In this document: one piece after another, positions 35,185-43,649 of the stretch
How the letters are laid out: every line of letters begins with the position of its first letter
Position numbering within the stretch: position 1 is the stretch's first letter
Source of the DNA: an uncultured Lachnospiraceae bacterium
GTDB taxonomy: Bacteria; Bacillota; Clostridia; Lachnospirales; Lachnospiraceae
DNA: 63,880 nucleotides
Assembly (NCBI GenBank): GCA_947177445.1
Contig: CAMWUL010000012.1
Location: forward strand, 1-63,880
Direction: 5' to 3'
Translations under genes and position numbers: made by a program
Notes under the pieces: generated by a model
The model's input: only the letters and a program-made list of their open reading frames with translations
What the model was told of the DNA's origin: nothing
The model's database searches: none

Positions 35185-36419
35185 TGCGGCCCACCTCCCA
35201 CTCCATACATGGCATACATGGCCTTCAAATCCCTGCGGAATTTTTCCTCCAGAACCTGATCCGAAAAGTGAAGGTCCGTAATCCGGCAAAGAAAAGTCCT
35301 GATCCAGGGAAGCATCTCGTTTATATCATAAACCTCCGCAGAAAAACGGCAGGAATAATCGTCCAGCTTCTCTACAGTCCCGCACCGTTTCTCCCGCTGA
35401 AGGCGGTTATAAATATACTGCTCATCCTCCCGATACCTGACCACAAATTCCACATGCTCCAAAGACGCTTTGCTTCGGGCGGCCACACCCCACATATGCT
35501 TCTGCACCCGATCCAGTTCTGCCCTTCGGAATGAAAAATCCTCCTGAACCTCCAACGGCTTTACCGAAAGAATGTAATCCAGCCGTAAGGTCATGATCCT
35601 CTTTTCGGAAAACAGCCAGGCCATCAAATACTGCCGTCCGTTCTGCACACTGATAAACACCCGCAGGGGGAGAATGCGAAGTGTTCCAGGGTGCTTCGCC
35701 CTCCGGCTGAGATTCTCTATCTCCGCCGCCCGCCTTTCTCTCATGATCAAAAACAGACGGCAGAGAATGTCGCTGTCCAGCGCCTGGGTGATATAATGAT
35801 GCTTAAAGGCAAAATGCTCCTGATGAGGTCCTGCTTTATCCAGCAGGAAAGAGCCGATCACCCCGCAGGGCGCCGCTTCCGAATAAAAATGCAGTGCATC
35901 TACACAGCTGGGAAGAACACCTCCGCTGCGGCGATACCGCACACACTTACCGGTTTTCTCCGATTCCAGGAGCCCCTCCCCCACATATTCCTTCAGCTTC
36001 TTACGGATAGTGGATTCATCAAACACCCTGGGAACAGAAAATCCTGCCAGATACTCTTCATCCATAATCCGGGTAATTTCCCCGGCTGTCAGCCTCACAG
36101 AAGGATCATGAAGAATATCAAACAGGATAAAGTGAATCGTAATATCCCCATCCGTAAAGCTTTTGGCCTTCCATGCCTTATACAACGGATTATGCCGCAG
36201 ACTACGGCTGTCAATGGTAATAAAGACGTTTTTTCCCTCCGGTGTCTGCCGAAATCCCATGTACTCTCCCAGCCAGCTCTCAATGCGTCTTCTCTCATCA
36301 TCATAGGATCTTGCGCTTTTCCGGTCATACTCCTCCCGGCTCTTGAAACCATACACATAAAAATCGCGCATGTATCCCCGAATCCGGTCAAAATTTTTGA
36401 TCAATTCACTGTATGCCAC
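35181..36419 (-). CDS. WYL domain-containing regulator (first of a pair)
   Basis: 412 residues from GTG 36419 (AAAGGAGC 7 bp upstream). The N-terminal part VAYSELIKNFDRIRGYMRDFYVYGF and STIRKKLKEYVGEGLLESE look like a winged-helix region. The WYL domain follows (RILPLRVFISVQNGRQYLMAW, about residues 250-330), and a WCX-like end (SLEHVEFVVRYREDEQYIYNRL) closes it. With the coupled second WYL gene it may form a heteromeric ligand-responsive regulator of the neighbouring RNA/slipin unit, though the RNA has its own promoter. Confidence 0.82.
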   Translation of the reverse strand: MAYSELIKNFDRIRGYMRDFYVYGFKSREEYDRKSARSYDDERRRIESWLGEYMGFRQTPEGKNVFITIDSRSLRHNPLYKAWKAKSFTDGDITIHFILFDILHDPSVRLTAGEITRIMDEEYLAGFSVPRVFDESTIRKKLKEYVGEGLLESEKTGKCVRYRRSGGVLPSCVDALHFYSEAAPCGVIGSFLLDKAGPHQEHFAFKHHYITQALDSDILCRLFLIMRERRAAEIENLSRRAKHPGTLRILPLRVFISVQNGRQYLMAWLFSEKRIMTLRLDYILSVKPLEVQEDFSFRRAELDRVQKHMWGVAARSKASLEHVEFVVRYREDEQYIYNRLQREKRCGTVEKLDDYSCRFSAEVYDINEMLPWIRTFLCRITDLHFSDQVLEEKFRRDLKAMYAMYGVGGGPQ

Positions 36420-36626
36420 TTTCCTGCTCCTTTGTATTTCCGCGTACTCTCCCAATACTCATTTGAGCTTTTCCCAAAAGCTTTCAAGGCTGTTTTTAAA
36501 ATTTTGAATGAAAAGCATAGATTTTCCGATGTTAAAAATGACGGCTTAGAAGTGTCAGAATAAATCCAGAATCATTATGCTTTGGGATATGTTATCACAC
36601 TATCAATCATTTTATAAGACTTTTAT

Positions 36627-36660
36627 ACGAGAGCAGACGCCAAAATGCGCCTGCTCTCGT
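36627..36660 (-). terminator. Terminator of spoVG
   Basis: ACGAGAGCAG pairs with CTGCTCTCGT, followed on the minus strand by an AT-rich tail. It abuts, and shares the bases GT with, the left end of a MITE-like fragment. Confidence 0.65.
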
Positions 36661-36691
36661 TACTTTTCACGGCTCCGCCGTTCAAAGCAGC
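36659..36691. repeat. Partial MITE-like element fused to the end of spoVG
   Basis: GTTACTTTTCACGGCTCCGC and the following CGTTCAAAGCA match the end of the full element in inverted orientation. Only this end is present. It supplies the TGA stop and the last codons (Leu-Leu) of spoVG. Confidence 0.7.
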
Positions 36692-36960
36692 AGATCCCCC
36701 GGCTCCTCCAGCGCCCTTTCATAGCTCTCCAGTATAATCTTCTGAAGCTGGTCTCTGGTGGCGGGACGGATGGGGTGGGCTATATCCCTGTATTCCCCAT
36801 CTGCCGTTTTCTTGCTGGGCATCGCAATAAAAAGCCCTTTATCCCCCTCGATCACCTTGATATCATGTACAACAAATTCATCATCCAGGGTAATGGAAAC
36901 TACAGCCTTCATTCTGCCTTCCCTGGCGATCTTACGCACGCGGACATCCGTAATCTGCAT
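36682..36960 (-). CDS. spoVG: Septation/sporulation regulator SpoVG
   Basis: 92 residues matching SpoVG along almost its whole length: [59 protein letters not shown] and [11 protein letters not shown]. SpoVG is a small RNA/DNA-binding protein that affects septation, sporulation and virulence genes. Bacillus SpoVG has about 97 residues; here the C-terminus ends early in GDLLL, whose final codons come from a MITE-like repeat, so the tail was probably replaced. Confidence 0.95.
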   Translation of the reverse strand: MQITDVRVRKIAREGRMKAVVSITLDDEFVVHDIKVIEGDKGLFIAMPSKKTADGEYRDIAHPIRPATRDQLQKIILESYERALEEPGDLLL

Positions 36961-37018
36961 TAATATGACCCCCTTAAAGCTCCCTTCAACGTGTCAAAAC
37001 AGCTTATATCCCTCTAAA

Positions 37019-38140
37019 TTACATGGTATACCTTTCATGGTTTTCCACTACGATTTTGATATTTCCCGGTTCCCCCACATAGTTAGAATTTGCGCGGATA
37101 GTGTCACGACTCTCCACGATGCAGTTTTCTATCCGTGTATTATCCCCAATATACACGTCGTTCAATATGATGGAATTTTTGATAACACAATTGTTCCCCA
37201 CAAAGCTCTTTTTGAAAATGACAGAATCTTCCACCACTCCGTTGACAATACAGCCGCTGGAAATCAGACTGTTTTTGACTACTGCACCAGAGTTGTACTT
37301 GGCGGGCGGCAGATCGTCCACCTTGGAATAAATATCCGGGTGCTGCCGGAAAAAGTAATTCCTCACCTCCGGCTTCAGGAAATCCATATTGGTCCTGTAG
37401 TAATCCTCTACAGAAGCAATGTTTCTCCAGTAATCCCGTATTTTATATCCGTAAATCCTCTTCATATCCTTATAACGGACCAGAATATCGCGCACAAAAT
37501 CGTATCTGTCCTCCTCCGCGCACTTTTCGATCATTTCGATCAGCTGGCGGCGGCGCAGCACATAAATGCCGCAGGAAATGGTTCTGGTCTTTGGCTGAAA
37601 GGGCTTTTCCTCAAATTCCTCAATACGGTATTCCTCATTCATCCGCACGGTGCCGAACCGCTCGATCTCCATCCCCGGCTCCATCTCCCGGCAAACCACC
37701 GTGATGTCAGCCTTTTTCTCGATATGATATTCCAGCACCTTGTTGAAATCCAGCTTGTACACTCCGTCGCCGGAGGTGATCACCACATAAGGCTCATGGC
37801 TGTTTTTCAAATAGGAAAGATTCTGATAGATGGCGTCGGCAGTGCCTCTGTACCAGTTGCTGTTATCCGCCGTCATCGTGGGCGTAAGCACGGACAGTCC
37901 TCCCTGTTTACGGCCAAAATCCCACCATTTGGAGGAGTTCAGATGCTCGTTGAGGCTCACGGCATTATACTGGGTCAGCACAGCCACCTTCTGAATATGG
38001 GAATTGGTCATATTGCTCAATGAAAAATCGATACTGCGGTAGCTGCCGGCGATGGGCATCGCACAGATGGCCCTCTTCTGTGACAGTTCCTTCATTTTGC
38101 GGTTGTTTCCGCCTGCTAAAACGATTCCGATTGCTCTCAC
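37019..38140 (-). CDS. glgD: Glucose-1-phosphate adenylyltransferase subunit GlgD
   Basis: 373 residues of the non-catalytic partner of GlgC. The nucleotide-binding start is degenerate (GIVLAGGNNRKMKELSQKRA instead of GGxGxRL). A left-handed beta-helix of hexapeptide repeats forms the C-terminus (SGAVVKNSLISSGCIVNGVV, IGDNTRIENCIV). It is encoded 2 bp after GlgC in an operon. In Gram-positive bacteria GlgC/GlgD heterotetramers make ADP-glucose for glycogen. Confidence 0.95.
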   Translation of the reverse strand: MRAIGIVLAGGNNRKMKELSQKRAICAMPIAGSYRSIDFSLSNMTNSHIQKVAVLTQYNAVSLNEHLNSSKWWDFGRKQGGLSVLTPTMTADNSNWYRGTADAIYQNLSYLKNSHEPYVVITSGDGVYKLDFNKVLEYHIEKKADITVVCREMEPGMEIERFGTVRMNEEYRIEEFEEKPFQPKTRTISCGIYVLRRRQLIEMIEKCAEEDRYDFVRDILVRYKDMKRIYGYKIRDYWRNIASVEDYYRTNMDFLKPEVRNYFFRQHPDIYSKVDDLPPAKYNSGAVVKNSLISSGCIVNGVVEDSVIFKKSFVGNNCVIKNSIILNDVYIGDNTRIENCIVESRDTIRANSNYVGEPGNIKIVVENHERYTM

Positions 38141-38142
38141 TG

Positions 38143-39411
38143 TTATTCACCTGCCTTAATCAATGTACTGCCGCCTGCAAGTTTGGAACCTTCATAGTCG
38201 GCAGCCGATGTTATGCCAAAGATCACAGAATTTTTCCCCACAGAAACGCCGTCGGGAATCACGCTCTTTTCGCCTATCGTGACGATACCGTGGTTATAGA
38301 TGTGAGGCGCAGTATCGTTCTGGACCTCTTCTCCCACGCCCAGCCTTACATTATTACCGATCCTGACATCCTCGGCAATAATGGCCTTATTCAGCTCGCA
38401 GCCGTCGCCGATGCTGGTCTGGTTCATGATAATGGAATCCCGCACCACCGTTCCCTTTCCGATGGTGACGCCGCAGCCAATGACAGAATTGTATACCTTC
38501 CCGTATATGTCTGAGCCTTCTCCAATGATGCTGCGCTCCACCACACTGTCCGGGGACAGATACTGAGGCGGCTGAATCTCGCTCTTGGTATAGATTTTCC
38601 AGTATTCCTCATACAAATTGAACTCGGGCACAATATCGATCAGCTCCATGTTGGCTTCCCAGTAGGAATTCAGCGTCCCCACATCCTTCCAATAGCCCGT
38701 AAATTCATAGGCATACAAAGGGGATCCCTTTTCATGGCAGTAAGGAATCACATGCTTTCCAAAGTCCAGGGCCGGCTGATCCGCCATAGCCACCAGGGCT
38801 TCCTTCAGGGTTTTCCAGTTGAAAATGTAGATACCCATGCTGGCCAGATTGCTTCTGGGATGCTCCGGCTTTTCCTCAAACTCAGTGATCTTCCTGTTTT
38901 CGTCGGCAATCATAATTCCGAAGCGGCTGGCTTCCTCAATAGGCACAGGCATAACGGCAATGGTGACCTCGGCGCCGTTGGCCTTATGGAAATCCAGCAT
39001 GACCTCATAATCCATCTTATAAATATGATCGCCCGAAAGGATCAGAACATATTCCGGATTAAAGCTCTCCATGTACTCAAGATTCTGGTAGATCGCATTG
39101 GCCGTTCCCGTATACCACTCACTGTTGGAGCTTTTTTCATAGGGAGGAAGCACCGAAACACCGCCGATATTCCGGTCCAGATCCCAGGGAATGCCGATTC
39201 CGATATGGGTATTCAGCCGAAGCGGCCTGTACTGCGTCAGTACGCCCACCGTATCCACTCCCGAGTTGATGCAGTTGGAAAGGGGAAAATCGATGATACG
39301 GTATTTCCCTCCAAATGCTACAGCAGGCTTTGCTACCTTGGAAGTCAGAACTCCCAGACGGCTGCCTTGTCCGCCCGCCAACAACATGGCAATCATTTCT
39401 TTTTTAATCAT
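38143..39411 (-). CDS. glgC: Glucose-1-phosphate adenylyltransferase, catalytic subunit GlgC
   Basis: 422 residues with the intact catalytic start [35 protein letters not shown], then [27 protein letters not shown] and the C-terminal beta-helix ([20 protein letters not shown]). It catalyses glucose-1-phosphate plus ATP to ADP-glucose, the committed step of glycogen synthesis. It is the first gene of glgC-glgD, with GAGGTGA upstream of ATG 39411. Confidence 0.96.
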   Translation of the reverse strand: MIKKEMIAMLLAGGQGSRLGVLTSKVAKPAVAFGGKYRIIDFPLSNCINSGVDTVGVLTQYRPLRLNTHIGIGIPWDLDRNIGGVSVLPPYEKSSNSEWYTGTANAIYQNLEYMESFNPEYVLILSGDHIYKMDYEVMLDFHKANGAEVTIAVMPVPIEEASRFGIMIADENRKITEFEEKPEHPRSNLASMGIYIFNWKTLKEALVAMADQPALDFGKHVIPYCHEKGSPLYAYEFTGYWKDVGTLNSYWEANMELIDIVPEFNLYEEYWKIYTKSEIQPPQYLSPDSVVERSIIGEGSDIYGKVYNSVIGCGVTIGKGTVVRDSIIMNQTSIGDGCELNKAIIAEDVRIGNNVRLGVGEEVQNDTAPHIYNHGIVTIGEKSVIPDGVSVGKNSVIFGITSAADYEGSKLAGGSTLIKAGE

Positions 39412-39520
39412 GTCTTCACCTCAATCTAGCCTTCTACCAGTTTGCCGGAACCAGGACGCCGTAATGGCATCTGCCCCAAGCCAGGCGGCCATTTGCCCGT
39501 TTCCTGCCTGGAATAAATTT

Positions 39521-39549
39521 ATTATATCATAATTTATTTTGAAAGTGAA
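39521..39549 (-). promoter_or_regulatory. Promoter of glgC-glgD
   Basis: On the minus strand TTCACT (39544-39549) and TATAAT (39521-39526) are 17 bp apart. The roughly 105-nt leader contains a hairpin with CCAGGC/GCCTGG arms (39481-39511). Confidence 0.6.
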
Positions 39550-39726
39550 TATTTCTTATGGAAAAACTTGACTTTTTTTGTGCTTTTTATATTTATTTTT
39601 TACATGTTCAGTGTTTTATCGCCAATATTTTTGTGTAATTATACTAACGCCATTCCTCCCGCCCTCCAAATTTCCTTGTCAGCTTTGACATTTGGGGCCG
39701 CTGTGGGCATCGCGACATTTTTCTAT

Positions 39727-39755
39727 TTGTTTTTTACACGCCAAATGGTTATAAT
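39727..39755 (+). promoter_or_regulatory. Promoter of murC
   Basis: TTGTTT (39727-39732) and TATAAT (39750-39755) are 17 bp apart, about 25 bp upstream of the chosen ATG. The remaining bases 39412-39786 contain only the two divergent promoters and leaders. Confidence 0.65.
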
Positions 39756-39786
39756 GAAATTATCAAACAATAAGGAAGTGTATCCC

Positions 39787-41166
39787 ATGTTCAAAATCAA
39801 TTTTAACGCCCCCTCCCATGTCCACTTTGTGGGCATCGGCGGCATCAGCATGAGCGGCCTGGCAGAGATCCTGGCCGACGCAGGCTTTCAGGTTTCCGGC
39901 TCTGACCGGTCCCGAAGCCCTCTGACCGAAATGCTGGAGGCGAGAGACATCAATGTATTTTATGGACAAAAAGCCGAAAATATTACCAAAGACATCGACT
40001 GCGTAGTTCTCACCAGCGCCATCCACGAGGATAATCCCGAATATGCCGCTGCCCGGGAAATGCAACTCCCCTGTCTTACCAGAGCGCAGCTGCTGGGGCA
40101 GCTCATGCTAAATTATGAGACTCCCATCGCCGTCAGCGGCACCCACGGAAAAACCACCACCACCTCCATGATCAGCGAAATCCTGCTTCAGGCAGGAACG
40201 GACCCCACCCTTTCCATCGGCGGAATCTACAAATCCATCGGCGGAAATATCCGGGTGGGACGGTCAGGATATTTTGTGACGGAAGCCTGCGAATATACCA
40301 ACAGCTTTCTCAGCTTTTTCCCCAAAATCGGAATTATATTAAATATAGAAGAAGATCATATGGATTTCTTCCGGGATCTGGATGATGTCCGCAGCTCCTT
40401 CCGGAAATTTGCTCAGCTCCTTCCGGCGGACGGATGTCTGATTATCGGAAGCCAGATCGAAAACGTGGAACAGATCACAGAAGGTCTGGCCTGCCGGGTC
40501 ATCACCTATGGCCTGGATCCCGCTTCGGATTATTATCCCACAGATATCCGGTATGATGAAAACGGCTGTCCTGTGTTCACTCTCCATGCTCCCGATGGAA
40601 AAAGCCGAAGCATGACTCTCCAGGTTCCCGGAGAGCACAATATCTGCAATGCTATGGCCGCCGCCGCTCTGGCCGATCTGCTGTCCATTCCGGTTCAGAT
40701 TTCCACCGCCGCTCTGAAGGACTACGCAGGCACAGACCGACGCTTTGAATATAAGGGCATGATGGAGGGTGTCACCATAATAGACGACTATGCCCACCAC
40801 CCCACAGAGATTACCGCCACCCTGAAAGCCGCCGCCAATTATCCCCACAGAAGACTCTGGTGCGTATTCCAGCCCCACACCTATACCAGAACCAAAGCCT
40901 TTCTGAAGGAATTTGCCCGGGCCCTGACTCTTGCGGACGAAATTGTTCTGGCGGATATCTACGCGGCCAGAGAGACCGACTGCTTCGGTATCAGCTCCGC
41001 TGTTCTGCAGCAGGAAATCCGTTCCCTGGGTCGGGAATGCTATTATTTTCCATCCTTCGAACAAATCCAAAAATTTTTGAAGGAAAAATGCATAAAAGGT
41101 GATTTGTTGATAACCATGGGGGCAGGAGATGTGCATGAAATCGGCGAAAATCTTCTGAAAAAATAA
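39787..41166 (+). CDS. murC: UDP-N-acetylmuramate--L-alanine ligase MurC
   Basis: 459 residues from ATG 39787 (GGAAG upstream); the hydrophobic in-frame extension upstream overlaps the promoter and is rejected. The N-terminal Rossmann motif is HVHFVGIGGISMSGLAEIL, the ATP loop is SGTHGKTTTT (about 117-126), and DYAHHPTEI marks the C-terminal ligase domain. It adds L-Ala to UDP-MurNAc in the cytoplasm as the first step of the peptidoglycan stem peptide. It stands alone, away from a division cluster, as is common in Lachnospiraceae. Confidence 0.96.
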   Translation: MFKINFNAPSHVHFVGIGGISMSGLAEILADAGFQVSGSDRSRSPLTEMLEARDINVFYGQKAENITKDIDCVVLTSAIHEDNPEYAAAREMQLPCLTRAQLLGQLMLNYETPIAVSGTHGKTTTTSMISEILLQAGTDPTLSIGGIYKSIGGNIRVGRSGYFVTEACEYTNSFLSFFPKIGIILNIEEDHMDFFRDLDDVRSSFRKFAQLLPADGCLIIGSQIENVEQITEGLACRVITYGLDPASDYYPTDIRYDENGCPVFTLHAPDGKSRSMTLQVPGEHNICNAMAAAALADLLSIPVQISTAALKDYAGTDRRFEYKGMMEGVTIIDDYAHHPTEITATLKAAANYPHRRLWCVFQPHTYTRTKAFLKEFARALTLADEIVLADIYAARETDCFGISSAVLQQEIRSLGRECYYFPSFEQIQKFLKEKCIKGDLLITMGAGDVHEIGENLLKK

Positions 41167-41331
41167 TTGTCCACAGCTTCCACAGGTTGTCACGGCTATC
41201 TGGCTTTTCAACCTGTGGATATTTTTGTTTCCCCTGTGGAAAACTCTTTTCTGACGGTCTCCGAAATGCCGCTGTTTTTCCGCGCTGTTCACGACGGCAG
41301 AATTTTATCCACAGCTTCCACACTTTCCACA
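41167..41331. promoter_or_regulatory. Cluster of DnaA-box-like sites
   Basis: Bases 41305-41313 are a perfect TTATCCACA box. One-mismatch boxes are at 41167-41175 (TTGTCCACA), 41214-41222 (minus) and 41235-41243 (minus). Weaker TTCCACA sites are at 41176-41184, 41314-41322 and 41323-41331. Seven sites in 165 bp lie upstream of a DnaD-domain gene and a helicase loader. DnaA binding here, for regulation or titration, is likely, but two sites also form the murC terminator stem. Confidence 0.65.
41180..41230 (+). terminator. Terminator of murC
   Basis: CCACAGGTTG pairs with CAACCTGTGG, followed by ATATTTTTGTTT. The stem contains DnaA-box-like sequence on both arms. Confidence 0.65.
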
Positions 41332-41507
41332 TATGATGCACGTTTTTTTGTTTCTTTGGCTTTCAGAAAAATGACTATTTCTTTTTCAGGAGCCTTATGC
41401 TATACTTTTTCTGCTGCCGGTTACTGCGAGTCACCCCGCCGCAAAGCGCAGATGCTTGTCCAAGGCGCGCGGGAGTAAAAAAGCGGGCATAGGAGGTATG
41501 TGTACAT

Positions 41508-42596
41508 ATGGCGCATTTGACAATCTATAAGGATCATACTGTAGATTCTACTGTTGTATCCAACCTTTTTATTGATGAGTACATGAAGGATGCCAACGAT
41601 GCCCAGCTGAAAATTTATCTTTATCTGCTCCGCATGATGAATGCCCGCCTGGCCACCAGTGTGTCCGATATTGCGGACAAGTTCAATCATACGGAGAAGG
41701 ATGTGGTGCGTGCCCTGAAGTATTGGGAAAGAAATCAGCTTCTGGACCTGGACTATGACGACGAAAAAAATCTGGTGGGAATCCATATCCGCGATGTGGC
41801 CGTTCCCGGCCAGGATGACGCCCGGCATCTGCCCAAACCGGTTTCCTCCTTTGTGCCGGTTCCCGCTCCCTCTGCCCAGCCTTCCCAGGAAAGCTCTGCC
41901 CTGGGAGAAGATGACGACTCCGGTCTCTCCTTCGCCAAACCGGTCTATTCCGCCGATCAGCTGAGAGAGTTCAAGAATCGGCAGGAAACCGCACAGCTTC
42001 TCTTTATAGCGGAGTCCTACATCGGCAGACCCCTGACGCCCTCCGAGATGAAAACCATTTTATATTTTACGGATGTGCTTCATTTTTCCGATGACCTGAT
42101 CGACCATCTGATCCAGTATTGTGTAGAACGCGGAAAAAAGGATTTTAAATATATTGAGCGTGTGGCCCTGAACTGGGCCCGGGAGGGGGTTACCACGCCA
42201 AAGCAGGCCCAGAAGTATTCCTCCCGATATGACAAAAATGTCTATGCCATTATGAACGAATTGGGTAAAAGCAGTGCTCCCACCGCCCGGGAAGCAGAAT
42301 ACATCATGCGCTGGCTGAAGGAATATGGTTTTTCCACAGACATTATTTTCGAGGCCTGCGAGCGCACCGTCCTGGCTACGGACAAGCACCGCTTCGAATA
42401 TGCGGAAGGGATTCTGAGCAGCTGGAAAAAACAGAATGTCCACCATAAATCCGATATCGCCAGGATTGACGAAATGTATCAGCAGCATCGAAAAAATCCG
42501 GCGCCGGCCTCCAGGCAGACCGGAAACCGTTTCAATCAATTTGCACAGAACAGCTACGACTTTGATGTTTTGGAGCAGGAGCTTCTGAGCAATTAG
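41508..42596 (+). CDS. DnaD domain-containing replication initiation protein
   Basis: 362 residues from ATG 41508 (AGGAGGT upstream). The N-terminal winged helix (VVSNLFIDEYMKDANDAQLKIYLYL, ADKFNHTEKDVVRALKYWERNQLL) is followed by a Pro/Ser linker (about 105-140) and two DnaD/DnaB-type helical domains (LLFIAESYIGRPLTPSEMKTILYF near 165-190 and YIMRWLKEYGFSTDIIFEACE near 265-285). Bacillus DnaD and DnaB remodel origin DNA and help load the helicase. It precedes the DnaC/DnaI-type loader by 15 bp, which supports the role. Confidence 0.9.
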   Translation: MAHLTIYKDHTVDSTVVSNLFIDEYMKDANDAQLKIYLYLLRMMNARLATSVSDIADKFNHTEKDVVRALKYWERNQLLDLDYDDEKNLVGIHIRDVAVPGQDDARHLPKPVSSFVPVPAPSAQPSQESSALGEDDDSGLSFAKPVYSADQLREFKNRQETAQLLFIAESYIGRPLTPSEMKTILYFTDVLHFSDDLIDHLIQYCVERGKKDFKYIERVALNWAREGVTTPKQAQKYSSRYDKNVYAIMNELGKSSAPTAREAEYIMRWLKEYGFSTDIIFEACERTVLATDKHRFEYAEGILSSWKKQNVHHKSDIARIDEMYQQHRKNPAPASRQTGNRFNQFAQNSYDFDVLEQELLSN

Positions 42597-42611
42597 TCAA
42601 GGAGAATCCGA

Positions 42612-43598
42612 ATGGCACTGAATGCCCTTCAGCACGAGGCTATTATAAAAGATTATGAAAAGCTCCGGGACAAAAATCGTCATTTACTGGAGTCCCGGCG
42701 GGAAGAAGTATACGCAAAGCTTCCCGGCTACCGGGAGCTGGCCGACTCCGTCAGCACCTTGTCCGTGTCTGCGGCAAGGCAATTGCTGGAAGGGGACTCT
42801 TCTGCCCGGACCCGGCTCCACGATTCTCTCTGCCGGATCCGTTCAAAGCAGAAAGAGCTTTTGGACAGCGCCGGCTTTCCCGGCGATTACCTGGAGCCTG
42901 TTTACACCTGTTCCTGCTGTCAGGATACCGGCTATGTGATCGGAAAAGACGGCCTTCGGGAAAAATGCCGTTGTTTCCGGCAAAAGGAAATTTCCCTTCT
43001 TTATGCCCAATCCAATATCCAGGATATGATTGCCAGGGAAAATTTTTCCACCCTGTCTTACGAATATTATCAGGGCGAAGATCTGCAGCACTTTCGGGCC
43101 GCAGTGGAGCTTGCCAGGCAATTTATTCAAAATTTTCGGCAGGACTACCAGAATTTGTTTTTTTATGGTACAGTAGGTACCGGAAAAAGCTTTCTGTCCG
43201 GCTGTATCGCAAAAGAGCTGCTCCAGCAGGGCTGTTCGGTGATTTATTTCAGTTCGTCAGGCCTCTTTGAGACTCTGGCACGGTATTCCTTTGATTTCCG
43301 CGAAAAGGAAGCTCTCTATGGCTTCTGCGAGGATCTGTACGGCTGTGATCTGCTGATTATCGACGACCTGGGCACGGAAGTCACAAATAATTTTGTCACC
43401 TCCCAGCTTTTTTCCTGCCTGAACGAACGCAATCTGCGCAGGAAATCCTCGATCATCTCCACCAACCTGAACCTGCCGGAGCTTAGGGATCGGTATTCCG
43501 ACAGAATTTTTTCCAGGATTACCAGCAATTATTCTCTCTGTAAGCTGACAGGACCCGATATCCGCATCTGCAAAAAGCGGCTTGCAGGCACATCCTGA
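42612..43598 (+). CDS. dnaC: Helicase loader DnaC/DnaI family ATPase
   Basis: 328 residues. A Cys-rich, probably zinc-binding cluster (YTCSCCQDTGY and EKCRCF, about 99-121) precedes the AAA+ core with Walker A GTVGTGKS (about 186-193), Walker B LLIIDDLGTE and the sensor SSIISTNLNLPEL. This N-terminal Cys cluster is typical of Gram-positive DnaI-type loaders. It loads the replicative helicase and is in an operon with the DnaD-domain gene. Confidence 0.92.
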   Translation: MALNALQHEAIIKDYEKLRDKNRHLLESRREEVYAKLPGYRELADSVSTLSVSAARQLLEGDSSARTRLHDSLCRIRSKQKELLDSAGFPGDYLEPVYTCSCCQDTGYVIGKDGLREKCRCFRQKEISLLYAQSNIQDMIARENFSTLSYEYYQGEDLQHFRAAVELARQFIQNFRQDYQNLFFYGTVGTGKSFLSGCIAKELLQQGCSVIYFSSSGLFETLARYSFDFREKEALYGFCEDLYGCDLLIIDDLGTEVTNNFVTSQLFSCLNERNLRRKSSIISTNLNLPELRDRYSDRIFSRITSNYSLCKLTGPDIRICKKRLAGTS

Positions 43599-43649
43599 TT
43601 ACAGGCCGCAGAAACTTATTTTTACAAAACAGAAAGGGCAAGGACATTT

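Noticed and set aside
39568..39786. N-terminal hydrophobic extension of MurC
   Set aside because: The extension contains the TTGTTT/TATAAT promoter and has no ribosome binding site. MurC families start near MFKIN..HVHFVGIGG.
41167..41507. Chromosomal replication origin
   Set aside because: DnaA-box-like sites are clustered, but no dnaA, dnaN or rpmH gene lies nearby and no clear AT-rich unwinding element is seen; part of the signal is the murC terminator.
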